Shown here piece by piece: positions 27,807 to 36,447 of a stretch of 64,000 nucleotides of DNA. The translations under genes and the position numbers were made by a program. Origin of the DNA: Chroococcus sp. FPU101 (lineage in GTDB: Bacteria > Cyanobacteriota > Cyanobacteriia > Cyanobacteriales > Microcystaceae). The stretch covers positions 1 through 64,000 of the forward strand of contig NZ_BLJI01000013.1 of assembly GCF_017312365.1 (NCBI RefSeq). Direction: 5' to 3'. Numbering within the stretch: position 1 is the stretch's first letter; every line of letters begins with the position of its first letter. The notes below the pieces were generated by a model, which saw only the letters and a list, made by a program, of their open reading frames with translations, was not told the DNA's origin and did not search any database.

Positions 27807-29612
27807 CTAAACGGCTTGCGTCACACCCCACATTGATTGAACTTTAGATTTAGCGGTTTGTTCATGAGTCGCGGCTTTGTTTTCTAAGGGTTCAAATGTT
27901 CCAGCTAAAAACTTTTCCCGACACCGAAAACGTTGGATTTTACCACTAGATGTTTTAGGAATACTACCTGGTTTTAACAAAACTATATCATGGACTTGTA
28001 AACCATGTTGCGCGGTCAAAGCTTGCCGAATATCCCATCTGATTTGTTTAAAATCAATTTTCTTTAAATAAGTCCGTTCAATTTCATGAACAATCACTAA
28101 TTTTTCTTCCTCAGCAATTTCTACCCCAAAGGCTGCACCATAACTACTTTTTAAAGCGGGATGAACGGACGCGATCGTGTGTTCGATATCTTGCGGGTAG
28201 TGGTTGCGACCGCGAATAATCATCACATCTTTGAGTCGTCCTGTCACAAATAATTCGCCATCTTCTCGCATAAATCCTAAGTCACCAGTCCGTAGAAAAT
28301 AACCTTTTTCTGTCGGTAATTCTGCATAAAACGTTTCTGCTGTTTTCTCAATTTGTTGCCAATAACCTGCCGCAATACTTTCACTTTGCACCCAAATTTC
28401 ACCGACTTGGTTAGCTGTACATAGGGTTTTTGTTTCAGGATCAACGATCGCAACTTTACACTGAGCCGAGGCACGACCGCAACCTACAAGGGTTTTGGTT
28501 CCCGAACCGACTGCAATACTTCTAACGATTTGATTGTGTTCTAAAGCTTTTTCTTCTACTGTTTCCAAAACTAGAGCTTGACTTTTTTTACCACCTGTGA
28601 TAAAGAGTGTTGCTTCTGCCATGCCGTAGCAAGGATAAAAAGCTTCACGACGAAAACCCACCTGTTCAAATTTTTCACTAAATTGTTCTAAAGTTTGAGC
28701 GCGTACAGGTTCGGCCCCTGTAAAAGCCACTTCCCAACTACTGAGATCTAAATTCGCCATCTGTTCGGGAGTAACTTTATTCACACATAATTCATAAGCA
28801 AAATTCGGGCCGCCGCTTGTGGTGCCACCATAACGTGAAATGGCTTCTAACCAACGGACGGGTTTTTGTAGAAAATCAACTGGAGACATCAAGGAAACTG
28901 GAAAACCACCATAAAGGGGTTGTAGTACACCACCAATTAAACCCATGTCGTGATAGGGAGGTAGCCAAATGACTCCTTTACTGTTGGCGTTGTGTCCGAA
29001 ATTTTGATGAATCAGCGATAGATTATGAATTAAGTTGCCATGAGTTAACATGACTCCTTTGGGGTTTCCTGTAGAACCAGAGGTGTATTGAAGAAAGGCT
29101 AGAGAATTTTCATCAATGGGTGAGGGTTGCCAAGTGGTGGCTAGACGACTCACCAGTTTATCGGTGGCTAACCAACGTAGAGAGGTTAGTTGGGGATGTT
29201 GTTCGAGGTTATGTTCAATATTTTCTAAAACTGAACTGGTGGTTAGGACATCTTCGGCTTGACAGTCTTCGATAATAGCTTGTAACCGTTGTAGAGATTG
29301 GTTACGACGCGGTGGATAGGCGGGGACTGCAACGACTCCTGCATACAAACAGCCTAAAAAAGCAGTAATAAATTCAATGCCTGGTGAGTACATTAATAAG
29401 GCTCTTTTTCCTTTCAAGCCTAAGTTTTGAAACAAGGCACCCAACGAGCGAGCTTTTTGATCAAGTTCTTTGTAAGTTAGTTCTAGTGTAATGTTTTCGC
29501 CATCTCCTAAAAATGTATATGCGATCGCATTTGATTGGGTCACGGCTCTTTGACGTAGCAAATCAACTAGATTTTCACTGTTCTGGTTTAGGGAATGTTT
29601 TAATTGATACAT
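27807..29612 (-). CDS. Fatty acyl-AMP ligase (FAAL), starter-unit activation
   Basis: A 601-residue adenylate-forming enzyme that activates a fatty acid as acyl-AMP and passes it to an ACP. Visible motifs are FLQYTSGSTGNPKG (near 175), WLPPYHDMGLIGG, GMAEATLF, LRTGDLGF and the C-terminal catalytic Lys region KTSSGKIQRF. The length and the WLPPYHDMGL context fit FAALs rather than acyl-CoA ligases. It is the first gene of the six-gene minus-strand run. The downstream desaturase starts 17 bases after its stop. A 443-bp non-coding stretch upstream should hold the promoter of the whole cluster. A short AGAG in front of the ATG is the only ribosome-binding site seen. It contains the one exact HIP1 octamer found inside the cluster, at 29521. 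Confidence 0.93.
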   Translation of the reverse strand: MYQLKHSLNQNSENLVDLLRQRAVTQSNAIAYTFLGDGENITLELTYKELDQKARSLGALFQNLGLKGKRALLMYSPGIEFITAFLGCLYAGVVAVPAYPPRRNQSLQRLQAIIEDCQAEDVLTTSSVLENIEHNLEQHPQLTSLRWLATDKLVSRLATTWQPSPIDENSLAFLQYTSGSTGNPKGVMLTHGNLIHNLSLIHQNFGHNANSKGVIWLPPYHDMGLIGGVLQPLYGGFPVSLMSPVDFLQKPVRWLEAISRYGGTTSGGPNFAYELCVNKVTPEQMANLDLSSWEVAFTGAEPVRAQTLEQFSEKFEQVGFRREAFYPCYGMAEATLFITGGKKSQALVLETVEEKALEHNQIVRSIAVGSGTKTLVGCGRASAQCKVAIVDPETKTLCTANQVGEIWVQSESIAAGYWQQIEKTAETFYAELPTEKGYFLRTGDLGFMREDGELFVTGRLKDVMIIRGRNHYPQDIEHTIASVHPALKSSYGAAFGVEIAEEEKLVIVHEIERTYLKKIDFKQIRWDIRQALTAQHGLQVHDIVLLKPGSIPKTSSGKIQRFRCREKFLAGTFEPLENKAATHEQTAKSKVQSMWGVTQAV

Positions 29613-29887
29613 AGATTGCTCTCTGTTTAAGTTTTTTTTTAGAAAGCCTTAAAAAAAGCAACAAAAACCCCTTGCTAGCTGTTCTACATTTTGTAAAAGC
29701 TTGATATTGTACTGTTTTTATAGGAAATGTTTTAATAATAATTAGGGTTGAGCTACATTTTTTGACGACTTTCTTTCTAAGGAGTGATTAAGAAATGTGT
29801 ATTTAGTTCATAGTCAGAGTACAGAGCAAAGGTTAAAAAGTCGATTATTGAAGCTCAAATTAACTAAATTAATTTAAGTAATGATAC

Positions 29888-29904
29888 TGATAAGTTTTTA
29901 AAAT
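29888..29904. repeat. 17-bp direct repeat, copy 1, upstream of FAAL operon
   Basis: TGATAAGTTTTTAAAAT, identical to 29958-29974, with 70 bp between start points (about seven helical turns). A paired binding site for a regulator of the cluster is a possible reading; nothing more is shown. Confidence 0.7.
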
Positions 29905-29957
29905 ATTAAATCAATCATTATAATTTGATACTATTTAATTAATTTTACTAATCACAT

Positions 29958-29974
29958 TGATAAGTTTTTAAAAT
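29958..29974. repeat. 17-bp direct repeat, copy 2, upstream of FAAL operon
   Basis: Second exact copy of TGATAAGTTTTTAAAAT, about 345 bp upstream of the FAAL start codon. Confidence 0.7.
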
Positions 29975-30010
29975 AAAAATTTCTCGCTTTATTGTTGCGT
30001 TACAAGCGAG
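29975..30010 (-). terminator. Probable terminator of the GDSL esterase gene
   Basis: Stem CTCGCTT / AAGCGAG (29983-29989 and 30004-30010), followed on the minus strand by AAATTTTTATTTT. It lies 45 bases past the stop codon of the GDSL gene and upstream of the FAAL promoter region. Confidence 0.5.
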
Positions 30011-30055
30011 TTGAGTTATTACCTTAGCCATCAGCACAAAAAAATCACAAAAGGG

Positions 30056-31111
30056 TTAGCGTTTGAGGAATTTACCTAATCCAACAACGACGAATAAGCC
30101 TAAAATCAGATCGGGTTCGGGAATTGATGCCTCTTGTCCATTTCTCTCGCGATATGACTCGACTGCCTGTTGAGCTAGAATGGTGTGAGCTTGGGCGGTC
30201 AAATGTACTTCATCCCAAAACAAGTATTGATCGGGATTAGTACATTCTTGAGGATGAGCCATACAGGCATCATGTGTATTAGAAAAATTTTGAATACTTC
30301 TTTGTAAAATGTTATTGAGATCGAGGAAAGTAACGTCTATTCCTTGTTGTTCTTCTAAAACTTGTAATGCTGCTTCTAAAATCAAGTTATGTTGTAGAGA
30401 GATGTTTTTTAAAAATTCTCTTTTCTCTTGACTACATCCAGCGTATTCTGGTGCGATCGACAAATCAGCTAAACCCGTTACAGCAAAATTTCTAGCCCCT
30501 GCATTACTTAGTTGAGTGACACTTTGAGCTAGATTCTGAGTCACTATATTAATAACTGCTCCTGCTTCATTTTCGTCATAAGAAAAATTACATTGATTAT
30601 CATACGGTAGATAATCATTTGCTCCTGCGGCAATCAGGTATAAAGCATTTTCATCAACTGATGGAGTCGAAACCGTTTGATTTAGAGCTTGTGCAGATAC
30701 TGGGAATTGACCACTTAAAAAATGATTTATTTGATGATCTAATCCCAGATCATTTTCTAAAAAATAATTATAGGTTGTTCCCGCCCCAGCGATCGCATAA
30801 TTATTATCTGAGTTATACGTTAGCGTTGATCTTCCATAGCCATTTATTCTAAGATCATCTGGCAGATCTTCAACAAAAACTCTACCATTGGAAAAACGCC
30901 CTTGATAGTAGCCATCTTCAGAAGAGGGAAATTGACCACCTGTAAGCTCATAAAGATTGCCATCATCAACCAAACTATCACCAAATACAAATAGTTGCGA
31001 GATTTGATCGACTCTGTTCAATGAAACTGCTTGTACTGGGAGATTGTTCAATAACAATTGTCCGAGTATCGCGCCAAAAATCCATCCTAATTGTTTTGTG
31101 ACTTTTCTCAC
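30056..31111 (-). CDS. Secreted GDSL (SGNH) esterase with PEP-CTERM sorting signal
   Basis: A 351-residue exported esterase or lipase. Residues 1-28 form a Sec signal peptide ending at VQA. SGNH blocks are visible: block I FVFGDSLVDDGN (catalytic Ser), the GRFSNGRVFVEDL segment, block III GANDY and block V DEVHLTAQAH (catalytic Asp and His). The C-terminus IPEPDLILGLFVVVGLGKFLKR-like tail is a PEP-CTERM signal: Pro-Glu-Pro, a hydrophobic helix and a basic end. Exosortase-type processing at the cell envelope is expected from the family; no exosortase gene lies in the window. The substrate is unknown. It is transcribed alone, upstream of and in the same direction as the biosynthetic cluster, with a hairpin and 443 bp between them. 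Confidence 0.88.
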   Translation of the reverse strand: MRKVTKQLGWIFGAILGQLLLNNLPVQAVSLNRVDQISQLFVFGDSLVDDGNLYELTGGQFPSSEDGYYQGRFSNGRVFVEDLPDDLRINGYGRSTLTYNSDNNYAIAGAGTTYNYFLENDLGLDHQINHFLSGQFPVSAQALNQTVSTPSVDENALYLIAAGANDYLPYDNQCNFSYDENEAGAVINIVTQNLAQSVTQLSNAGARNFAVTGLADLSIAPEYAGCSQEKREFLKNISLQHNLILEAALQVLEEQQGIDVTFLDLNNILQRSIQNFSNTHDACMAHPQECTNPDQYLFWDEVHLTAQAHTILAQQAVESYRERNGQEASIPEPDLILGLFVVVGLGKFLKR

Positions 31112-31407
31112 TACTCACATCCTTTTCTCAAAAAATTCTCTGAACAATTCTTTTTTTTAATGTTTAAAATTAATTTTTTTCAAATCAACACTACTTGATT
31201 TTTATATTACGAAACAAAAATTATTCAAGTATTGTCTTGAATCAAGACATACTTGTTATTTCAGTATAACTTACGAAGAATTTATCCTGTCAAGAGAGAA
31301 TTTAATGAATTTTTATTTAAAAAACTTCATAAAGTTCAGATTTATTGTTTAGAAAAATTTAATCATTTAACGGTGTTCATGAAATCCGTAAAATTACTGA
31401 AGCTATC

Positions 31408-32574
31408 TCAAGATTGACGCATCTGCTTCCATAAATCTAAGTATATTTGCTGATTTTTTGCCGATAATGGCAATATAAATTCACTCTTTTCCAAAATTTC
31501 TGGCTTAACAAATAAAAGGGAATTTTGCTTAATCTCTTTTGGTAATTTCTCGTTTTGTTGAGTTAAAAGTACAGGGGATAGCCCTTTTGTAAATAAAGAA
31601 ATTAAAGAAGCGGCTTGAGGAAGCCAACAAAAATCAATCCATTGATCAATCAGGGACAAATCATCACGATTCATCACTGATGCAGGTTTAACCCATAAAT
31701 CAGCCCATAATGATGTACCTGATTGGGGAACAACGGCTTTAATAGAAGGATTACGCGATAGTATTGATAGAATATCACTAGACCAACCCACTGCTAACCA
31801 AGTATCACCTAAGAGTAAAGGCTGTAAGTAATGTTCAGAGCTATAAAACTTAACTTGCTGTTGTAAATCGTTTAATTCTGAACTCAATTGAGGGATAGCA
31901 GCTAAATCAGTAGTATTGTAAGAGTAACCGAGTTTTTTAAGCGTTAAACCGATAATTTCTCTAGGTTGATCAATTAAAGAAATACGATTTTTTAACTCTG
32001 GTCGCCATAAATCTGACCAGTCTTTCGGTTCCCATCCCATAGATTTAATTTTATCCTGACGATAGGCGATCATCGTGGTACCCCATCGATAGGGTGCCCC
32101 CCAAACTTGTCCCGTTAAACTGAGTTTTCCCGTTGCATCTCTTTGTACAATTTCTTGCCAGCTAGGGGGTAAATTCTTCCAACCCGATAATTGTTTGAGT
32201 GAGAGGGGTTCAATCAGTTTTTCTCGAATTGCTGTCTCTAACCAAGCATCCCCAAGAGTGACTAAATCAGCTACAGGAGATTTTTGAGGAGAAATGAAAG
32301 GAATTGACCATCTTTGTGTTTGTGTAGGTTGATTGGCTTGTTTTTGCCATTTTTGTAATAAGTCTAAAACATCTTGTAATTGTGCTTCGGGTATAATCGA
32401 AATCTGGGTTTGTTTAGTCAGTTTTTGACGAAATTGCTGGATTAATTGTGGCGGAATTGACCCTTGTAGCAATGAAACTCGTAAAGAATCAGTTGTTGTA
32501 GCATTACAACCTGAATTTAAAGCCGATAGTGTTAATGTTCCAGCACCTAATAAAAAAGAACGACGAGTTAGCAT
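31408..32574 (-). CDS. Extracellular solute-binding lipoprotein (PotD-like)
   Basis: A 388-residue periplasmic binding protein. The N-terminus MLTRRSFLLGAGTLTLSALNSGC combines a twin-arginine motif with a lipobox (LNSGC), so it is probably Tat-exported and lipid-anchored. The remaining sequence has the layout of group 1 extracellular solute-binding proteins close to PotD (polyamine), for example the GWEPKDWSDLWRPEL and LLLGDTWLAVGWSSD segments. The ligand cannot be assigned. No permease or ATPase gene adjoins it, so its transporter partners are elsewhere. The frame is open to a TTG six bases upstream, but the ATG at 32574 begins the signal. It is divergent from the 126-codon coiled-coil gene. 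Confidence 0.75.
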   Translation of the reverse strand: MLTRRSFLLGAGTLTLSALNSGCNATTTDSLRVSLLQGSIPPQLIQQFRQKLTKQTQISIIPEAQLQDVLDLLQKWQKQANQPTQTQRWSIPFISPQKSPVADLVTLGDAWLETAIREKLIEPLSLKQLSGWKNLPPSWQEIVQRDATGKLSLTGQVWGAPYRWGTTMIAYRQDKIKSMGWEPKDWSDLWRPELKNRISLIDQPREIIGLTLKKLGYSYNTTDLAAIPQLSSELNDLQQQVKFYSSEHYLQPLLLGDTWLAVGWSSDILSILSRNPSIKAVVPQSGTSLWADLWVKPASVMNRDDLSLIDQWIDFCWLPQAASLISLFTKGLSPVLLTQQNEKLPKEIKQNSLLFVKPEILEKSEFILPLSAKNQQIYLDLWKQMRQS

Positions 32575-32735
32575 AGACAATGCAGGGTCAGCTATTAAAA
32601 ATATTTATTTTTGAAAGATAAATCTTAAATTTTGCTTAAGACTATTCAGCGAATCGTTAATGAATCGGGATTTGTTTAAAGATTTACTAATTTAAGCCTA
32701 GCATGGAAAAAATAACTTTTATAGTCAGGTTTGCT

Positions 32736-33116
32736 ATGGATGGTACACAACAACAACTGATCAACCTCAACCGTAAAGTAGAGCAACTTTATGACATGGT
32801 TGAGAGAATGAATTATCAAATAACGGCACTGATGTCTACTAAACAAGCGTCACGTGAAGAAAAACAGCAATATCGCGCAGAAACAGACACTTGGATGATT
32901 TCTGATTCTAACAGTGGTTCATATTCTCTGGGCATGATGGATCACAAGGATATTTTACAAGATGAGACGCACCAAAATAGTATGACCAATAGCGGTAATG
33001 ACGCAAATTGGTCAACTGATATTCAGATTAGGCGTTTAACGGCCCAATTAACGGCTGCTTATCATCGAATTGCTGCACTAGAAGAGCAGCTACTATCTCA
33101 TCGAATTCACTCTTAA
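32736..33116 (+). CDS. Conserved hypothetical coiled-coil protein
   Basis: A small acidic protein that I do not recognise beyond a likely cyanobacterial conserved hypothetical. The N-terminal 40 residues (QQQLINLNRKVEQLYDMVERM) and the C-terminal 30 (RRLTAQLTAAYHRIAALEEQLL) show heptad patterns and should form coiled coils, separated by a Ser/Asp/Asn-rich linker. No signal peptide or membrane segment. The frame is open to an ATG at 32703; the ATG at 32736 has an AGG six bases upstream and is preferred weakly. Its stop codon directly abuts that of the exbD-like gene on the opposite strand. Confidence 0.6.
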   Translation: MDGTQQQLINLNRKVEQLYDMVERMNYQITALMSTKQASREEKQQYRAETDTWMISDSNSGSYSLGMMDHKDILQDETHQNSMTNSGNDANWSTDIQIRRLTAQLTAAYHRIAALEEQLLSHRIHS

Positions 33117-33767
33117 TTAATTCCCTGGTAGTGCCTTTTGTGTTGTTTGCGGAGTATTGTTTATAGCTGGAGGAATTGGCACCGAAGGCGCGGCGGGATT
33201 AAATGAAGGATTAGGACTAGAGGGGAAAGGTTGCTGGTTATTCATGTTTGGAATTGGATTTGTATTGGTATAGGGTGTTATCCCCCCCGAGGTATTATCG
33301 CCAGGCAGTGTCGCTAAAGCTACGCGATCGCCTCCGACTTGTCTGAGCAGATCTAATACCTGAATCACTTCATTGTAACTGGCTGTTCTTGAAGCATTCA
33401 GTACCATTAACCCCCCAGGATTAAACTGATGATAGTTTTTGATCGCTTCATACAGTTGATTACGCGTCACCAGTTGTTGTTCGACATACACTTGTCCAAA
33501 ATCATCCAAGCTAACCACTAACATTTCCCGCATTTGAGCCGTTCCCGTACTCGCTTTCGGTAAATCTAAACTAATCGCTTGCTGACGAGATAAACCCACT
33601 GCCCCTAAAATAAAAAAAGTTAAAATACAAAAAATAACGTCAATTAAGGGTATGATTTCTATCCTCACTTCACTCTGATTAGATTGTTCATCTTGCCAAA
33701 ATCTGAGAGGACGCGAAGAAAAAGACTTTTTAGAAGAATTTTTGGGTTGACGTGTTGAATTAGACAT
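33117..33767 (-). CDS. ExbD/TolR-family biopolymer transport protein
   Basis: A 216-residue ExbD/TolR protein. A short basic cytoplasmic N-terminus leads to one transmembrane helix containing the proton-path Asp (IEIIPLIDVIFCILTFF, near residue 43), then a periplasmic domain (to about 150). The last 60 or so residues are a Pro/Asn-rich low-complexity tail, longer than usual. With its ExbB partner it should form a proton-driven motor that energises an outer-membrane process. The pair lies 38 bases apart, ExbB first, and is probably cotranscribed. No TonB or receptor gene is in the window, so the driven process is unknown. Confidence 0.9.
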   Translation of the reverse strand: MSNSTRQPKNSSKKSFSSRPLRFWQDEQSNQSEVRIEIIPLIDVIFCILTFFILGAVGLSRQQAISLDLPKASTGTAQMREMLVVSLDDFGQVYVEQQLVTRNQLYEAIKNYHQFNPGGLMVLNASRTASYNEVIQVLDLLRQVGGDRVALATLPGDNTSGGITPYTNTNPIPNMNNQQPFPSSPNPSFNPAAPSVPIPPAINNTPQTTQKALPGN

Positions 33768-33805
33768 AGAAAATTTTTTATAGTCTCAACGAGCTTAAAA
33801 AGGGT

Positions 33806-34522
33806 TTATTGCTCTATTTTTTCGATGGGGTCGCGGTTACTCCGTAAAGCATAATGACTGTCATCAGGGTCTAGCCATTTTTGACGATAAATCACTTCTA
33901 GATCACTTCCTGCTTTACGAAAAATGCGAACTTGATTAAACCAGAGTGCTTGAAATAAACGATAGAACGCTAAACTGACAATTGCAACAATTAATCCTGC
34001 TGCTGTAGAAATTAATGATTCACTGATTCCGAGAGTAACTCCAGTGGTCGAAGAAGTTCCTAAATCACTAATTTGAATATTCGCTAAAGAACGAATCAAC
34101 CCTAATACCGTGCCAAGGAGTCCGAGTAAGGGAGAAAGCGCAATCACGGCTTCTAGGATTTTATCACCCCTTCTCATTGAAGATAGAGCATCATCGGCGG
34201 CGGATTCTAAAGCAAAATGAAAAACATCGGGTTCTGGATTATTTAATTTTAAGGGTGCGTAGAGAAATTTAGCGATCGGATGTTCCCGATAGTCTCTAGC
34301 GACTTTTGCGGCAATTTCCCAGTTACGGGATGCTGTTTCCATAATTTGCGTTAAAATTTTTCTTTCATTGAGTAATGTTTTAGTCCAAAACCAAATCCGT
34401 TCGATAATAGTACTCAAAGCAAGAATAGAAAGAAAAATTAACGGCCACATTGCTGGGCCACCTTTAGTAATTAATTCGGGTAAATTCACGGTTCTTGTTT
34501 GCCTCCGTCGCTTGTCAATCAT
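33806..34522 (-). CDS. ExbB/TolQ/MotA-family proton channel protein
   Basis: A 238-residue ExbB/TolQ homologue. Three transmembrane helices can be placed at about residues 18-38, 127-150 and 165-188, in the usual arrangement with a cytoplasmic loop between the first two. The signature [16 protein letters not shown] and the [13 protein letters not shown] segment with the conserved Thr/Ser-lined helix are clear. It should form the pentameric channel around ExbD helices in the plasma membrane. Located directly upstream of the exbD-like gene in an apparent two-gene operon. Confidence 0.92.
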   Translation of the reverse strand: MIDKRRRQTRTVNLPELITKGGPAMWPLIFLSILALSTIIERIWFWTKTLLNERKILTQIMETASRNWEIAAKVARDYREHPIAKFLYAPLKLNNPEPDVFHFALESAADDALSSMRRGDKILEAVIALSPLLGLLGTVLGLIRSLANIQISDLGTSSTTGVTLGISESLISTAAGLIVAIVSLAFYRLFQALWFNQVRIFRKAGSDLEVIYRQKWLDPDDSHYALRSNRDPIEKIEQ

Positions 34523-34612
34523 CCATCATAATCTAGCTTTTAATATAGATGATTGGATCACTTTAAAAGTTCATGATTAGCCTATCAGTATATCGCGTTC
34601 TAGATTCAGTCA

Positions 34613-36328
34613 TTAATAATGGCTTCCAGACTTACGATGGTGAACCGCAGTGAGTCCCTCGTGTTGAACTTTGCCTTTTTGTGCGATTGCATATACCACC
34701 CAATGATCACCGCATTCCATCCGACTTTCAACACGACATTCAACGTAAGCTAAAGCGTCTTTAAGGATGGGAGAACCATTATCGGCTATTTCTACTGCTA
34801 AATCACCAAATCTTTCTTCTCCAGGGGCAAAGGGTTTAAGGAAATGTTTCATCAAACCGATGTGATTTCCTTCTTCTAAAACATTCAGTACAAAGGTATT
34901 TCCAGAATAAAGTAAAGATTCGATCGCGCGTTCTTTGGCAACAGCAATGGTTAAACCTGGTGGGTTAAAAGTTGCTTGAGATACCCAAGAGGCTAACATC
35001 GCCCCGCCTAATTCCCCTTGATGGGTGGTAACAACGCATAATGACCCAACAATCCGCCCTAATGCTTGTTCGGTTCTCGCTGACTGTGATTCACTCACCG
35101 ATGCTTTAGGTTTACGCGCTTTTTGCATTTTTTTGATAGCTTGAGCAAAATCGGTTCCCGCTTCTTCACAGGTTTTTAGGGTTGCGTCGGTGGGTTTAAA
35201 TTTAGCCCGAATGGGTTCAAACCCTAAACGGTAACCCCCATCTTTAAGTTTTGTTTCGAGATAATCGATCGCTTCACCACTCCAACCAAAGGAACCAAAC
35301 ACCCCCGCTAGTTTATTCTTATCCGCGTTGGCTAAAGTAATTCCTAAAGCAGTTTGAATTTGGGTGGGGGCGTGTCCTGCTAGAGTAGGAGAACCGAAGA
35401 TAAAACCATCTGCTTTTTGCACTACGGTTTTAATTTCATCTGGATCGGCCGATTCTGCATTAATCGATTCTACTGCAACCCCCGCTTTAGTAATGCCTCG
35501 TGCGATCGCTTGGGCTAAAGTTGCTGTATTGCCATAAGCTGAAGCATAAATCAGGGCTACGGAGAATTCTTGGGATTTTTGAGCATTCAGCCATTCTTGA
35601 TAGGATAGGGTCAATTCGGCTAACCCATATCTCACCAGTGGCCCATGTCCTGTAGCATAGATTTTAGCGGGTTTATCACTTAATTTTTCTAATGCTGTTG
35701 TCACTTGTTTAGCATAAGGGGCGAGTAAACAATCAAAATAATAACGACGATCTTCTGTATATATTTTCCAACCTTCATCAAAAATCTGATCCCCGCAAAC
35801 ATGGGCCCCAAATAGTTTATCGGTATATAAAACTTGTGTTTTTCGGTCAAAGGTACAGAGTTGATCAGGAAAACGCGGGTTAGGAGTGGGGATAAATTCG
35901 AGTTGATGATCTAACCCTATTTCAATTGTTTCTTCACCTTTAACAACTTGAATCTTTAGGGGTCTGTCTTCTAAGATTTTATTTAAAGAAATAGAACCCA
36001 AATTAGAACAAATAAATGTAATTTGTGGGGCAATATCTAATAAAGCATTTAGCGTAACACCCCGATTGGGATTAATATGACCGAGAATGACATAATCAAT
36101 TGCTTTAGGGTCAATTCTTTCTTTTAAAGCATTGATAAAAATCGATGTAAAAGATTCACCAGGGGGATCAATTAAAGCAATCTTTTGAGCTTGAATCAGA
36201 TAGCTATTAGCGGTTGTTCCTTTTTGTAGACCGTATTCGATCTCAAATTTTAGTCTATCCCATGTCCTTGAACGAAGCACGATGGTATTTGCTGCGACGG
36301 GACTAACTTGTACATCTCTGGGTTTCAT
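34613..36328 (-). CDS. Class C flavodiiron protein, Flv1-like (degenerate metal site)
   Basis: A 571-residue three-domain flavodiiron protein. Residues 1-240 form the beta-lactamase-like domain, about 255-400 a flavodoxin domain (IYASAYGNTATLAQAI), and about 420-571 a flavin reductase-like domain unique to class C enzymes of oxygenic phototrophs. The canonical di-iron motif HxExDH is replaced by HINPNR (near residue 82), so several ligands are neutral or basic. Family knowledge: Flv1 and Flv2 have such substitutions and work with canonical Flv3 or Flv4 in light-driven oxygen reduction by photosystem I electrons. The NPN pattern and the GTTANSYL context favour Flv1. No flv3 gene adjoins it. 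Assignment to flv1 rather than flv2 needs a tree. Confidence 0.85.
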   Translation of the reverse strand: MKPRDVQVSPVAANTIVLRSRTWDRLKFEIEYGLQKGTTANSYLIQAQKIALIDPPGESFTSIFINALKERIDPKAIDYVILGHINPNRGVTLNALLDIAPQITFICSNLGSISLNKILEDRPLKIQVVKGEETIEIGLDHQLEFIPTPNPRFPDQLCTFDRKTQVLYTDKLFGAHVCGDQIFDEGWKIYTEDRRYYFDCLLAPYAKQVTTALEKLSDKPAKIYATGHGPLVRYGLAELTLSYQEWLNAQKSQEFSVALIYASAYGNTATLAQAIARGITKAGVAVESINAESADPDEIKTVVQKADGFIFGSPTLAGHAPTQIQTALGITLANADKNKLAGVFGSFGWSGEAIDYLETKLKDGGYRLGFEPIRAKFKPTDATLKTCEEAGTDFAQAIKKMQKARKPKASVSESQSARTEQALGRIVGSLCVVTTHQGELGGAMLASWVSQATFNPPGLTIAVAKERAIESLLYSGNTFVLNVLEEGNHIGLMKHFLKPFAPGEERFGDLAVEIADNGSPILKDALAYVECRVESRMECGDHWVVYAIAQKGKVQHEGLTAVHHRKSGSHY

Positions 36329-36447
36329 GTGAGTTTTGGGTAGACTGATGACTTCTTTTACAGATTAGCGCAAAAGAAGACAGCTTCGATGAAGATGAGC
36401 TTGCTAATTTTCAATTAATATCATTAATGTTTTTGATATTGTAGAAC

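Larger units (their letters stand above)
29613..30055. other. Non-coding stretch upstream of the biosynthetic cluster
   Basis: AT-rich, with no coding sequence seen. It contains the presumed promoter of the FAAL operon, two copies of a 17-bp direct repeat (29888-29904 and 29958-29974) and the hairpin that ends the GDSL gene (29983-30010). A TACAAT element on the minus strand at 29706-29711 could be a -10 box but no convincing -35 was found. Confidence 0.6.

Noticed and set aside
29700-29740. Sigma-70 promoter for the FAAL operon around TACAAT at 29706-29711
   Set aside because: No acceptable -35 element at 16-19 bases; not listed as a promoter.
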